From Sharpea azabuensis DSM 18934 (GTDB lineage: Bacteria; Bacillota_I; Bacilli_A; Erysipelotrichales; Coprobacillaceae): DNA of 60,559 nucleotides. The notes below the pieces were generated by a model. It was not told where the DNA came from, searched no databases, and worked only from the letters and a program-made list of their open reading frames with translations. A program made the translations under genes and the position numbers. The DNA lies in contig NZ_JNKU01000009.1 in the NCBI RefSeq assembly GCF_000702165.1, positions 1 to 60,559 of the forward strand, read 5' to 3'. Positions within the stretch are counted from its first letter, which is position 1. Every line of letters begins with the position of its first letter. Positions 30,531 to 38,876 of the stretch are shown here, piece after piece.

Positions 30531-31836
30531 CTATATCTTCCCCTTTTCTCTTTGGAATGCTTACAAAGATTCTAAAGCCGTTATCCCCATGAAATACAAC
30601 ATGACCACCAAGCATCGCTGCTCTTTCTTGCATTTGTTTGAGGCCATATCCAGGCCTAATATCTTTAACTCCTTTGCCATCATCCTGAATGATAATATAG
30701 TAGGCATTAGGATAATTAAACATGTTGATTTCAACACGTGTAGCATGTCCATGACGTAATGCATTAGTAATTGATTCTTGAATAATGCGGAAAATAATAT
30801 CTTCCTTTGTTTGATCAAGATCAATATGTTCCCATTCATAATACAGTTCGATATCGAGATTGGATAATTCTTTATATTCTTGAATCATTTGATTCAATGC
30901 TTCTTTAAAGCTATGTTGTTCTAAAGCCCCTGGACGGAGCTTCTGCAAAGAACGGCGCACATCACCAATGCCTTGTCTCACAACCTGACTGACAACTTGT
31001 AGCTGTGCTTTACACTTGGCTGGATCAATATCAATCAGGACAATACAAGCATCAATACCTGCTGATACACCAGTTAGTGCATGCCCAAGCGTGTCATGTA
31101 TTTCCCTGGCAATTCTTTTACGCTCCCTATCTTCAGCAATCTTTTCTGATAAATTGATATAGTTATTGAGGTCTGTATTCACTTTAGAAACCATCGCAAG
31201 TTCATCTTCAATATTTTTCTGGGCTATTAAGGAATCCACTAAATATATGACTAAGAAAATTATAAACAATAATAAATTAACACTTGTCAGAAAGTTTTTA
31301 AAGAATGAAGCTGCAAAACGATAACCATTAGGCAAAAAACTTATATAAACTTCTATTGAAGGAATATCAATCATACGAGAGACAAGAGAATAATCTGTAA
31401 ATAACCAAATCAAGAATGATACAACAAAGAATGGCATACGTCTTTTCAAGTCCCTGATATAATAAATAATATCCATGAACACAACTAATATCATCCCATT
31501 ATAACAAAGATTAAGATTACGGATAATCAATAAAGTAATGATTAATTCAATCGATATCAACAATTCAATACTCATATTTGTCTTTTCTAATAAGTCATCA
31601 CGAATAAAGATAAATACTAAGAAACAGAATAATAAAAAGATTGAGTAAAAAAATAAATGTAAGGGATTCTTAGGTATAACTGTAAGATTTTCCATTAATT
31701 CATAGCTGAGATTCTTATTGACAATATATTGTGTACAGAACATATACAACAAAGTACTATAAAGAACAGCTATAAAATTAAGAAAGATAATGAAATGTCT
31801 TATTTGTGATAGTTGCTTTGAATCAAACTTCAGCAT
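30523..31836 (-). CDS. NarL-type sensor histidine kinase
   Basis: The ATG at 31836 overlaps the stop of the upstream gene (TAATG) behind GGGGTGG; a GTG nine bases earlier is an alternative. The 437-residue protein has six or seven N-terminal membrane segments (about 15-215). The HisKA_3 box is EIHDTLGH with the phosphoaccepting histidine, and the HATPase domain has NALRHGHA and DDGKGV...GYGLKQMQERA. It probably senses the state of the two co-encoded binding proteins. Confidence 0.92.
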   Translation of the reverse strand: MLKFDSKQLSQIRHFIIFLNFIAVLYSTLLYMFCTQYIVNKNLSYELMENLTVIPKNPLHLFFYSIFLLFCFLVFIFIRDDLLEKTNMSIELLISIELIITLLIIRNLNLCYNGMILVVFMDIIYYIRDLKRRMPFFVVSFLIWLFTDYSLVSRMIDIPSIEVYISFLPNGYRFAASFFKNFLTSVNLLLFIIFLVIYLVDSLIAQKNIEDELAMVSKVNTDLNNYINLSEKIAEDRERKRIAREIHDTLGHALTGVSAGIDACIVLIDIDPAKCKAQLQVVSQVVRQGIGDVRRSLQKLRPGALEQHSFKEALNQMIQEYKELSNLDIELYYEWEHIDLDQTKEDIIFRIIQESITNALRHGHATRVEINMFNYPNAYYIIIQDDGKGVKDIRPGYGLKQMQERAAMLGGHVVFHGDNGFRIFVSIPKRKGEDIDD

Positions 31837-32795
31837 TATTGCCACCCCAATATATTATACTCATTGATGTTATCTTTAGAGATCAGCTGATCAACATTTA
31901 ACTTGATTGTTTTTTTAGCTTGTTTACCTTTAATGAGCTGTAAAACTGTATGTACGGATTGTCTTGCCATACCTTCAGGTGATTGCATTGCAGTGAAGAC
32001 ATGATTGGCCTTATCACTAATAAATTTTTTCATGTTGGGTGAACCATCAACACTATAGATCAACATATTCCTATTGAGATGCTTTTCCTCCAATGCCGCA
32101 AGTGAACCTAAAGCAGCAGGATCATTTAACGACATAATGACATCAAAATTTCGATGTTCATCGATATACTGCGAGACTTTTGGCATAGCGATTTCTGTTT
32201 GTCCTAAGACATCAATACGATCAACAATTTGATACTCAGGATGTGCCTTTATTGTATTTGTAAAGCCATTGATACGATCAACTGCCGAATTAGCGCTATT
32301 ATGCGTCAGTAATAAAACTTTTGCTTGTGTTCTTCTTTTCATTAAATCCTGAGCACAAATAACACCTGCATGATAGTTGTCAGATACAATTGTGCTATCG
32401 ACAAATTGACTATCACTTAACTGAGAATCTACAACAACAATATATATCCCATCCTGTTTAGCTTTCTTTAATGCTTCAATAAGATGTTTATTATTCCCTT
32501 CAACAGGATTAATAATGATTGCATTCACACCTTCTTCTCTCATTGCATTGATCTGACGTATTTGTTTATTAACATCTAATTCTGGATCACGTACAACAAG
32601 CTTACAATTATTCTGTGAAGCAATTTTCTTTACCTCAGAATTAATAGCTTCATAAAATGTATTATTCATTGTCATATATGTTGTTCCGATGATGATGGAA
32701 TGATCTGTTACATTTGAATATGTATAGACTGTATAAATCATTAAAGAAGTTGAAAGAAAGATTATCATCCATACAATTTTAGATTTTATATGCAT
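31836..32795 (-). CDS. membrane-anchored periplasmic-type sugar-binding protein (RbsB/LacI-like)
   Basis: This 319-residue protein has an N-terminal membrane segment (about 7-27) and a type-1 periplasmic-binding fold. Characteristic stretches are AIIINPVEGNNKHLIEALKKA, IVVVDSQLSD and DVIMSLNDPAALGSLAALEE. It is the first gene of the operon, with the kinase, the regulator and a second binding protein. No transporter is encoded nearby, so it probably presents a bound sugar to the kinase. The start is preceded by AGGGGAG. Confidence 0.87.
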   Translation of the reverse strand: MHIKSKIVWMIIFLSTSLMIYTVYTYSNVTDHSIIIGTTYMTMNNTFYEAINSEVKKIASQNNCKLVVRDPELDVNKQIRQINAMREEGVNAIIINPVEGNNKHLIEALKKAKQDGIYIVVVDSQLSDSQFVDSTIVSDNYHAGVICAQDLMKRRTQAKVLLLTHNSANSAVDRINGFTNTIKAHPEYQIVDRIDVLGQTEIAMPKVSQYIDEHRNFDVIMSLNDPAALGSLAALEEKHLNRNMLIYSVDGSPNMKKFISDKANHVFTAMQSPEGMARQSVHTVLQLIKGKQAKKTIKLNVDQLISKDNINEYNILGWQ

Positions 32796-32820
32796 ATAAA
32801 CACTCCCCTATTTGAAACAA

Positions 32821-32876
32821 ATTATACATTATCAAAATGAATACAATCAATATGACAAATGTCACATTGATTGTAT
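32821..32876 (-). promoter_or_regulatory. promoter with a 36-bp palindrome, binding-protein/two-component operon
   Basis: On the minus strand TTGATT (32845-32850) and TATAAT (32821-32826) are 18 bp apart. The -35 lies inside an extended palindrome (32841-32876): outer arms ATACAATCAAT / ATTGATTGTAT are perfect and the core is TGACA-AA-TGTCA. Thirteen core bases (ATGACAAATGTCA) match the palindrome in front of the mannose-type PTS operon. The rest of the gap to 33026 shows no gene. Confidence 0.72.
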
Positions 32877-33026
32877 GGGTGTAATGAGATTCTTTTTAGA
32901 GAGTAAGATTTATATTCTTATCAGTATTGTCACTCATGCAAACACAATCTCATCATCATACGGATTCCTTTTGTGCTTTATTAATTTGATAGGCCAGAGC
33001 AATTTGCATATATCATATTGATTAAC

Positions 33027-33060
33027 AAAAAACCTATCTCCCATAAATAGGGAAATAGGT
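33027..33060 (-). terminator. terminator after the ATPase fragment
   Basis: ACCTATTTCCC and GGGAGATAGGT (minus strand) pair with one mismatch around a seven-base loop, followed by a T-run. Confidence 0.75.
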
Positions 33061-33063
33061 CAA

Positions 33064-33308
33064 TTAATCTTTTAAACAAGTTATTGGAACAAAATAAACA
33101 CCATCATCTCTTCGATATACATATTTACCTTTTCCTACCAATACCATCATAAATACTGGCTCTTTCATTCTATCAGTGTCAATTGTATCTTTAAGCTTTT
33201 TTAGTGTTTTTGCCCCGTGCTCGATATTATCATCACCGCCAAGCTTAATTTCTATCAAGCCATATCGTCCGTCCCTTAAATAAAAAATTGGAGATTTCAA
33301 CTCTATTA
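33064..33308 (-). pseudogene. C-terminal fragment of an AAA/DUF4143-type ATPase
   Basis: The frame reads LRDGRYGLIEIKLGG...KTLKKLKDTIDTDRM and ends VYFVPITCLKD. This is the conserved C-terminus of the archaeal-type ATPase family with a DUF4143 nuclease-like end. Full proteins are about 400 residues, so more than 80 per cent is missing. The open frame continues upstream into two direct repeats instead of ATPase sequence, and no start codon with a ribosome-binding site is seen. The terminator is retained. Confidence 0.7.
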
Positions 33309-33342
33309 AGTGATTTGGCGCTTTTCTATTGAGTGATTTGGC
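33303..33342 (+). repeat. two 17-bp direct repeats, 23-bp spacing
   Basis: CTATTAAGTGATTTGGC (33303-33319) and CTATTGAGTGATTTGGC (33326-33342) differ at one base. They sit exactly where the ATPase fragment loses homology. Multiple direct repeats of this size are typical of IS21-family ends, so this may be the scar of an insertion element. No transposase is present. Confidence 0.5.
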
Positions 33343-33357
33343 TTTTTTTATTAAGGC

Positions 33358-33381
33358 AAAAAAAGCGGTATAGACCGCTTT
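33358..33381 (-). terminator. terminator of the ABC exporter operon
   Basis: AAAGCGGT - CTAT - ACCGCTTT on the minus strand is a perfect 8-bp stem followed by T residues, seven bases after the ATPase stop. Confidence 0.9.
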
Positions 33382-33387
33382 GGGATA

Positions 33388-34050
33388 TTATTTGATTTGT
33401 GTTAGCTGGCCATCTTCCATACGATAGATCTTGTCAGCTAGATCTAGTACACGTTCATCATGTGTGACCATGATAGCTGCTTTTTTGCGCTTATGTACTT
33501 CCATCTGAATCATTTCTACTGCATGTCTGCCTCTTTTGGAATCAAGTGATGCCGTTGGTTCATCGGCAAGAATCAGTTTTGCGTTTGAAGCAAAAGCACG
33601 GGCAATTGCTACACGCTGTCTTTCACCACCAGATAAGTGAGATGGATACTGATCAATAATATTATCAATACTCAGTTCTTTAAATAGCTTTTTGACTTCC
33701 TGTGGGTTTGTGCCTAGTAAGGCCGTAAGCTGTTCTCCGGCTTTAAGATAAGGAAGAAGCTGGTGGTTCTGGAAAATAAAGCCGATATTCTCTTTACGTA
33801 TATCCGTCCATTTCTTCTTTGGAAGAGCTGAAACCTTTTCACCACATAGTGTTATACCACCATGATCACTAGATAACATCATACCAGCAATATTTAATAA
33901 TGTACTCTTACCACATCCTGATGGACCAACAATAACCACAAATTCACCTTCATGAACTTCTAGGTTAATATGATTAAGAATGACAAGTTCACTCTCACCA
34001 TCCTGATACTTTTTGACAATATCATTTAATTTTAAGACTGTCTGACTCAT
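33388..34050 (-). CDS. ABC transporter ATPase, MacB/HrtA type
   Basis: This 220-residue ATPase has Walker A GPSGCGKST (about 42-50), signature LSGGERQRVAIARA (about 138-151) and Walker B LILADEPTASLD (about 158-169). The type is that of LolD, MacB and HrtA. It overlaps the permease gene by four bases. Together they resemble HrtAB, the heme-toxicity exporter of Gram-positive bacteria, but the substrate cannot be fixed from sequence. Confidence 0.93.
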   Translation of the reverse strand: MSQTVLKLNDIVKKYQDGESELVILNHINLEVHEGEFVVIVGPSGCGKSTLLNIAGMMLSSDHGGITLCGEKVSALPKKKWTDIRKENIGFIFQNHQLLPYLKAGEQLTALLGTNPQEVKKLFKELSIDNIIDQYPSHLSGGERQRVAIARAFASNAKLILADEPTASLDSKRGRHAVEMIQMEVHKRKKAAIMVTHDERVLDLADKIYRMEDGQLTQIK

Positions 34051-35129
34051 TCAAAATCACCTCCGATAATTTTAGCTGGATCAATTTTTGCGACTCTTAT
34101 GACTGTGGCAAGTGAACCAAGTATAGAAATAAAGATAAATGACGCTAATACCAATATGACTTGTGAAGGCACAAGGAAGAATGGCATTGTAGCTGGTAAG
34201 GCTTGACTCATTAAGAGAACAAGGACACCGGCAATAAGAGCACCACTAATACTAATCATGCATACCTGAGAAAGAATAAATCTCACTAAACGACTCATTC
34301 TTGTACCAATAGCTTTAAGAACACCAAATTCTTTTTCTTTCTGGAGATTAATAATGAAGAAGAAGATTCCGATAATAAAAGCTGTAATAACGACAAGTAA
34401 CCATTCGACCATTGTGATGGTCATTTGTTCAGCTTGATAACCTGGTAATGATTTAATGATTTCTTGTTTTGTATATGTCTTTGTACCTTTGATTATTTTC
34501 TTAGCTGATCCTTTTATGGCATAGGCATGGACTGTGTTATTAAACATAGGATTTGCTTCTTTCATGATTGCTTTGTAGTTATCAGTTGAGATATAAGCAA
34601 CAGAGACATGTCCATACATAGCATCTTTTGTAAAGCCAACAACCTTAAATGAAATACCTGAATTAGCATCTTTTATTGTATCGTTGAGTTTAATGCCTTT
34701 ACTTTCATAATCATCATCTAAGACAATTGTATTTGTCTTGTTTGTAAGCTTGTGGCCCTTATAGACATCGACATTCAGATATGAAGATGGATTAATGGCA
34801 AAATAAGTAACATCAATCTTCTCATCATCATTCTCCTTTTGAAGATACATACGCGTAATATCAATAGGCGTAGCCTTCTTGCCATAAGTATCTTTTACTG
34901 CATCAGATTGTGTTGTTGTAAGATTGGATACAGTTATGAGTTTCTCAGCATCATCACTTAGTATAAAGTGTTCTACACTCATATTCTCTACACCTGATGA
35001 AACAGCTCTCCCCAAGCCTTGTACAAGACCTGAAAGAAAGAGAACCATGAACATCATTAATACAACAATAATTTCAATTAGAAGATATCTCTTCCAGTTA
35101 TATTTTAATTCTTTCCACGCTAATCTCAT
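34047..35129 (-). CDS. FtsX-like ABC permease, HrtB type
   Basis: This 360-residue protein has one N-terminal membrane segment (about 15-38), a large extracellular domain (about 50-230) and three C-terminal segments, with the FtsX-type motif KEKEFGVLKAIGTRMSRL between them. The start MRLAWKELKYNWKRYLLIE is close to HrtB proteins. It precedes and overlaps the ATPase gene. Confidence 0.87.
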   Translation of the reverse strand: MRLAWKELKYNWKRYLLIEIIVVLMMFMVLFLSGLVQGLGRAVSSGVENMSVEHFILSDDAEKLITVSNLTTTQSDAVKDTYGKKATPIDITRMYLQKENDDEKIDVTYFAINPSSYLNVDVYKGHKLTNKTNTIVLDDDYESKGIKLNDTIKDANSGISFKVVGFTKDAMYGHVSVAYISTDNYKAIMKEANPMFNNTVHAYAIKGSAKKIIKGTKTYTKQEIIKSLPGYQAEQMTITMVEWLLVVITAFIIGIFFFIINLQKEKEFGVLKAIGTRMSRLVRFILSQVCMISISGALIAGVLVLLMSQALPATMPFFLVPSQVILVLASFIFISILGSLATVIRVAKIDPAKIIGGDFE

Positions 35130-35218
35130 GATTAATCACCTTTCTTATTTGAACAAGGTAAATCATAGTCCTTTAGTTATAGAAAGTAAAGATTTTTGTC
35201 TATTTAATTTTGTACTAT

Positions 35219-36433
35219 TTATTTTAATTCACCTGCTAATTCAAATCCCTTCTTTGCGGCAATCACAGCTATGATTTCATTAATAACAGCAGCTGCTGCA
35301 ATTGTTCCTTGGACAATACGTACAAGTGCTGGTGCACTTTGTAATGTTGCACAGGCAATGGAAGTGAAGACTAAGGAAACACCTGAATGGGGTAAGAGTG
35401 TTAAGCCAAGATACTTCTTGACTGTTTCCGGCATATGCATGATGGTTGCACCCAGTCTTGCCCCACCATTTTTACCTGCTGCTCTTGCAACAATATAGAC
35501 AAAAGTATAGAAACCAGCCCCAAGAATAAGATGATAATCAAGAGGTGCTCCTAAATCTACAATGGATATCAATAAACTGATGGCCAGTATGGGATTATAG
35601 GCTTGAAGGAGTAATTGTAGCTTCTCTTCCTCTATCATATTGGAAAGAACACCAGAATAAGCAACCCCCATCAACATATAATTCAAGGTAATCCCCTTAA
35701 GTATTTCTTTATTCAGATACACGCCAATACCAACAATAACAGTAATACCTATTAATAGCACAATAAGATTCATCTTTGTATCATGAGATTTTCTTAAGAC
35801 CAGACCAACTAAATAACCAATAGCTCCGCCTAAAAGTATTGGAAGAAAAATCATCACGGGGATCATATAAAGTGGTAATGATCCACTTGCAACCTGATGA
35901 GCAACAAATGCGTTCACACTAAAGAAAACGACAATACCTACAACATCATCCAATACAGCCATAGGCAACAAAGTATCTGTTACTGGTCCATGCGTATTGA
36001 ATTCTCGTACAATTGAGAGGGCTGGAGCAGGGGCTGTTGCCAGTGCAATCCCACTAAATACTAAAGCAAGATAGATAGGTACACCCTGAAAGGCAAAGAT
36101 AATGCCAAATACCGCACTGACAATCACAAAAGTTCCTAATGATTGTGTCAATGTCGTCACAAAGAGGGCTTTGCCATAAGAACGTAACTTTTTCAAAATT
36201 AATTCAGAGCCAAGCATGATACCAAAGGCACACTGCATCCAACATATAATGAGTTGATAACTTGAAGTATTCCGTAATTGATTTGAAAGCAAATTGGCTG
36301 CTTCAGGTCCTAAAAGCATTCCGGCAATAAGCCAACCTAATATTGAAGGCAATTTACACTTCTTGATGAGTATGCCTGCAAAATAAGCAAGAATAAGCAC
36401 CAACAACCATTTCACATAAAGCATTTCATTCAC
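35219..36433 (-). CDS. CPA2-family cation:proton antiporter
   Basis: This 404-residue protein has about 12 membrane segments and CPA-type sequence: SILGWLIAGMLLGPE near the start, ATAPAPALSIVRE, and AVLDDVVGIV, whose DD pair is the ion-binding centre. No TrkA-N domain is attached. GGTGTGAA precedes the ATG. It is monocistronic and divergent from a TetR regulator that probably controls it. Confidence 0.9.
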   Translation of the reverse strand: MNEMLYVKWLLVLILAYFAGILIKKCKLPSILGWLIAGMLLGPEAANLLSNQLRNTSSYQLIICWMQCAFGIMLGSELILKKLRSYGKALFVTTLTQSLGTFVIVSAVFGIIFAFQGVPIYLALVFSGIALATAPAPALSIVREFNTHGPVTDTLLPMAVLDDVVGIVVFFSVNAFVAHQVASGSLPLYMIPVMIFLPILLGGAIGYLVGLVLRKSHDTKMNLIVLLIGITVIVGIGVYLNKEILKGITLNYMLMGVAYSGVLSNMIEEEKLQLLLQAYNPILAISLLISIVDLGAPLDYHLILGAGFYTFVYIVARAAGKNGGARLGATIMHMPETVKKYLGLTLLPHSGVSLVFTSIACATLQSAPALVRIVQGTIAAAAVINEIIAVIAAKKGFELAGELK

Positions 36434-36482
36434 ACCTTTCTATTGACACTTTTTTCTTTATTCCCTACGATAATAGCAACAT

Positions 36483-36542
36483 TTGTTGCTTTTTCAATAT
36501 AGGTATCCTATAAAGCAACAATAGGTTCTTCTTTGTTGCTTT
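36483..36542. promoter_or_regulatory. triple TTGTTGCTTT operator, antiporter/TetR gap
   Basis: TTGTTGCTTT occurs at 36483-36492 and 36533-36542 and in reverse complement (AAAGCAACAA) at 36512-36521, forming two alternative inverted repeats. A perfect ATAGG-TAT-CCTAT palindrome lies at 36499-36511. These are good candidate TetR binding sites; the last overlaps the tetR ribosome-binding site. Confidence 0.65.
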
Positions 36543-36554
36543 GGAGGTAGTGTG

Positions 36555-37088
36555 ATGCGTAGAAAGAATTTAAATAGTGAGCTTATTAAGGAATATATGG
36601 TTGAGGCTTTATTGCTTTTGATGGAAGAGAAATCTTTTGAAAAGATTACTATTGGAGAGATTACTAATAAGGCTGGGGTCAATAGATCTTCGTATTATCG
36701 TCATTTTAATATGAAAGAGGATTTATTACGTTGGTATTTTTATAAGATTATTGGTGAGATTGAAAAAGAGAATGTGTCATTCCATGATTATACTTATTCC
36801 ATTTTTAAGACATTTCTTTCTCATAAGCGTGGTATTCTCGTTATTCATCAAGCTCAGCTATCCTATTTATTACTTGATGCACTTAATGCATGTTTCCATG
36901 TAAATACAACTGACACTCAATCCACCTTAGAACAGTTTCAAACTGCATGGCATGTGGGTGGTATTTATAATGGAATGTTGTTGTGGTTTGAACACGGCAT
37001 GAAAGAAAGTGCTCAATTAATGACGGATATCACCCTCTCTTTTCGACCAGCTGGGTCTCTTTCTTTAAGAGATATGAAAAAAGCCTAG
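36555..37088 (+). CDS. TetR/AcrR family transcriptional regulator
   Basis: The start is the ATG at 36555 behind GGAGG (a GTG lies directly before it), giving 177 residues. The N-terminal HTH (about 27-50, ITIGEITNKAGVNRSSYYRHF) is typical, with a C-terminal helical effector region. It is divergent from the antiporter gene and its last codons overlap the convergent rrf2 gene by four bases. Autoregulation by the triple repeat upstream is likely. Confidence 0.88.
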   Translation: MRRKNLNSELIKEYMVEALLLLMEEKSFEKITIGEITNKAGVNRSSYYRHFNMKEDLLRWYFYKIIGEIEKENVSFHDYTYSIFKTFLSHKRGILVIHQAQLSYLLLDALNACFHVNTTDTQSTLEQFQTAWHVGGIYNGMLLWFEHGMKESAQLMTDITLSFRPAGSLSLRDMKKA

Positions 37089-37100
37089 TTTTCACTAGAC
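37077..37100 (-). terminator. compact terminator shared by convergent gene ends
   Basis: On the minus strand GTCTAGT - GAAA - ACTAGGC forms a seven-bp stem followed by six T. Both the tetR stop (37086-37088) and the rrf2 stop (37085-37087) lie inside it. Confidence 0.7.
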
Positions 37101-37534
37101 TCTTCATTATTTAGTATATTTTCCATATCATCATACATATCACTTAAATACATATGTTCCATTTTCTGCAGCAGTTCATCTTGTAGTGCTTGTAATCTCA
37201 CTTCTAGCACATCCTGAATAGTTCTTCCAACCGGACAGTTCACATTAGGATGCTCATGCATCCTAAAGAGCTTTTGATCATGGCCTTCAACGGATTCAAA
37301 AATCATCCTCACCGAAATCTCTTCAGGCTTCTTATTCAAATATGTACCACCAACACCCGCTTTCACAACAACTAACCCAGAACTCTTTAAGTTAGCTAAA
37401 ATTTTACGAATATTCACTGCATTCACACCTGTTGTATCCGCTAATACTTCAGATGTGATTTTTTCTTCATCCTGATATTTTTCAATATAAAGCAAGATAT
37501 GCACAGCTGTAGCGAGCTTTCCAGAAAACTGCAT
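37085..37534 (-). CDS. Rrf2 family transcriptional regulator
   Basis: This 149-residue protein has the Rrf2 winged helix (MQFSGKLATAVHILLYIEKY; VNAVNIRKILANLKSSGLV; GVGGTYLNKKPEEIS). It has only one cysteine (VNCPVGR, about residue 96) instead of the three that bind Fe-S in IscR and NsrR, so it is closer to the YwnA/CymR-like thiol or redox group. It lies 12 bp downstream of the MoaF-like gene, in one unit. Confidence 0.9.
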   Translation of the reverse strand: MQFSGKLATAVHILLYIEKYQDEEKITSEVLADTTGVNAVNIRKILANLKSSGLVVVKAGVGGTYLNKKPEEISVRMIFESVEGHDQKLFRMHEHPNVNCPVGRTIQDVLEVRLQALQDELLQKMEHMYLSDMYDDMENILNNEESSEN

Positions 37535-37546
37535 GGTTCGTCCTCC

Positions 37547-37888
37547 TTATCCAATTACAGTTATTGTACCATGCATAAGGATCTTTCCTCTACCCCCACG
37601 TTCAGATTCATCACTCCAAGTTAAGAAAGCTGTTGCCTGAAGCTTGTTGAAATCTACTGTTTGAGCAGCTGTCATGCCATCCTGTTCAATCCAGTCAATA
37701 TGATAAATACCTTCAGCGACTTCATAAGCCCAATATGGTTCAGTACCTGTTGTAGCTTCACCTTCAGCAACTTCAGAAAGAGCTTCCCATTTTAATTCAT
37801 TTTCAGAAAGATATGTCATGCGGTAATGTGCACCTGTCTCATACTTCACTTCTAACTGTTTTCCATTTAATTTTTCATACATTGTCAT
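37547..37888 (-). CDS. MoaF-like / phenolic-acid-decarboxylase-type lipocalin-fold protein
   Basis: This 113-residue protein has the small beta-barrel pattern of MoaF and phenolic acid decarboxylase proteins (KWEALSEVAEGEAT, EGIYHIDWIEQDG, VDFNKLQATAFLTWSDE). The catalytic function is not known. It is co-transcribed with the Rrf2 regulator, which probably controls it. Confidence 0.7.
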   Translation of the reverse strand: MTMYEKLNGKQLEVKYETGAHYRMTYLSENELKWEALSEVAEGEATTGTEPYWAYEVAEGIYHIDWIEQDGMTAAQTVDFNKLQATAFLTWSDESERGGRGKILMHGTITVIG

Positions 37889-38034
37889 ATTTTATCCTCA
37901 CTTTGTTGTAGCTGCTCTCTCAATAATGAATGAACAAATAAAATTAGAAAGTAAAGTCTATATGTAAGTCCTTTAGACTCCGTCACCATTAATGATTGCT
38001 TTAATTCCATCCATTTTTTGCTTTATTTCATTTA

Positions 38035-38113
38035 TCGTTAATTTTATTTTAATTACATTTACAATTTTCGTTAGTTTTAAAAGTGCAATTTTCAACAAAA
38101 TCGTTAATTTTAT
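38035..38113 (+). repeat. three TCGTTAATTTTA repeats at exact 33-bp period
   Basis: TCGTTAATTTTAT (38035-38047), TCGTTAGTTTTA (38068-38079) and TCGTTAATTTTAT (38101-38113) begin exactly 33 bp apart. They lie in a 323-bp gene-free, very A/T-rich gap between the MoaF-like gene and the Crp/Fnr gene terminator. The spacing (about three helical turns) suggests a phased binding array. The rest of the gap shows nothing recognisable. Confidence 0.55.
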
Positions 38114-38171
38114 GCATTAACACCCTACCTGAGAGTTTATTCATTTACATAACTCACCTTAAATACACTAT

Positions 38172-38210
38172 AAAAAACAAATATCCCTCCAGATTAATGA
38201 AGGGATATTT
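38172..38210 (-). terminator. terminator of the Crp/Fnr gene
   Basis: AAATATCCCT and AGGGATATTT form a perfect 10-bp stem with a 12-base loop, followed on the minus strand by G and six T. The stem ends right at the stop codon. Confidence 0.9.
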
Positions 38211-38211
38211 C

Positions 38212-38859
38212 TCATATATTTTCTAATGCATCAGGATCAAGAATAGTGATATGTTTCCCTGTGCGTTTGATGTAATTGTGATCTTCCAAATATTTAAGCT
38301 TACGAGAGAGTGTTTCTGGTGTTGTGCCTAGATAAAGAGCAAGATCTTTCATTTTCATGAAAAGAGTTATTGATGACTGATTAGCTGAGATCTGTAATAA
38401 GTAATGGGCAAGTCGTTCTTCGACACGTTCCATTGAGAGAAACTGTGCTTGTTTTTCTAACTGAGCTGTTCTCTTTGCTGATAGTTCTAAGAGTTTGATG
38501 GCAATGGATGGATTTTCTAAAAGAGCCTGGTGAAATGCTTGTTGAGTTAGCGTACATATTTCCGTTTCTTCTAGAGCTTGTCCAAAGAGGGTATCGCTTG
38601 GTATATTGAAGAGCTGTTTTTCGCCTTCATAATCACCCTCTTTGAGTACACGTAAGAGATGTTCTTTGCCACTAATAGATAATTGATAGACTTTAATACT
38701 ACCACTCGCTATTATATAAAGATTTTCATCACCTGGTTGAAAGACTAATTCGTTTTTCTTATAGATATGGTGATGTGTGAGATTCATGATTTCTTGTTGT
38801 GCTTCTATGGGAAGATGATTGAATAAGGGAACTTGGGCAATGCATAAATGTTCTGCCAT
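38212..38859 (-). CDS. Crp/Fnr family transcriptional regulator
   Basis: This 215-residue protein has an N-terminal cyclic-nucleotide-like beta-barrel (about 10-120) and a C-terminal winged helix (about 145-215, MKDLALYLGTTPETLSRKLK). Its cysteines (C6, C102) do not form an FNR-type cluster motif. It is the last gene of a set with Ric, an HMA protein and a P1B-ATPase, and could respond to nitrosative, redox or metal stress. Confidence 0.9.
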   Translation of the reverse strand: MAEHLCIAQVPLFNHLPIEAQQEIMNLTHHHIYKKNELVFQPGDENLYIIASGSIKVYQLSISGKEHLLRVLKEGDYEGEKQLFNIPSDTLFGQALEETEICTLTQQAFHQALLENPSIAIKLLELSAKRTAQLEKQAQFLSMERVEERLAHYLLQISANQSSITLFMKMKDLALYLGTTPETLSRKLKYLEDHNYIKRTGKHITILDPDALENI

Positions 38860-38876
38860 AAGATAACCTCTCTTTC

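Noticed and set aside
32812-33021. Plus-strand open frame of 69 residues over the long palindrome
   Set aside because: It covers the promoter and palindrome of the divergent operon and has no ribosome-binding site.
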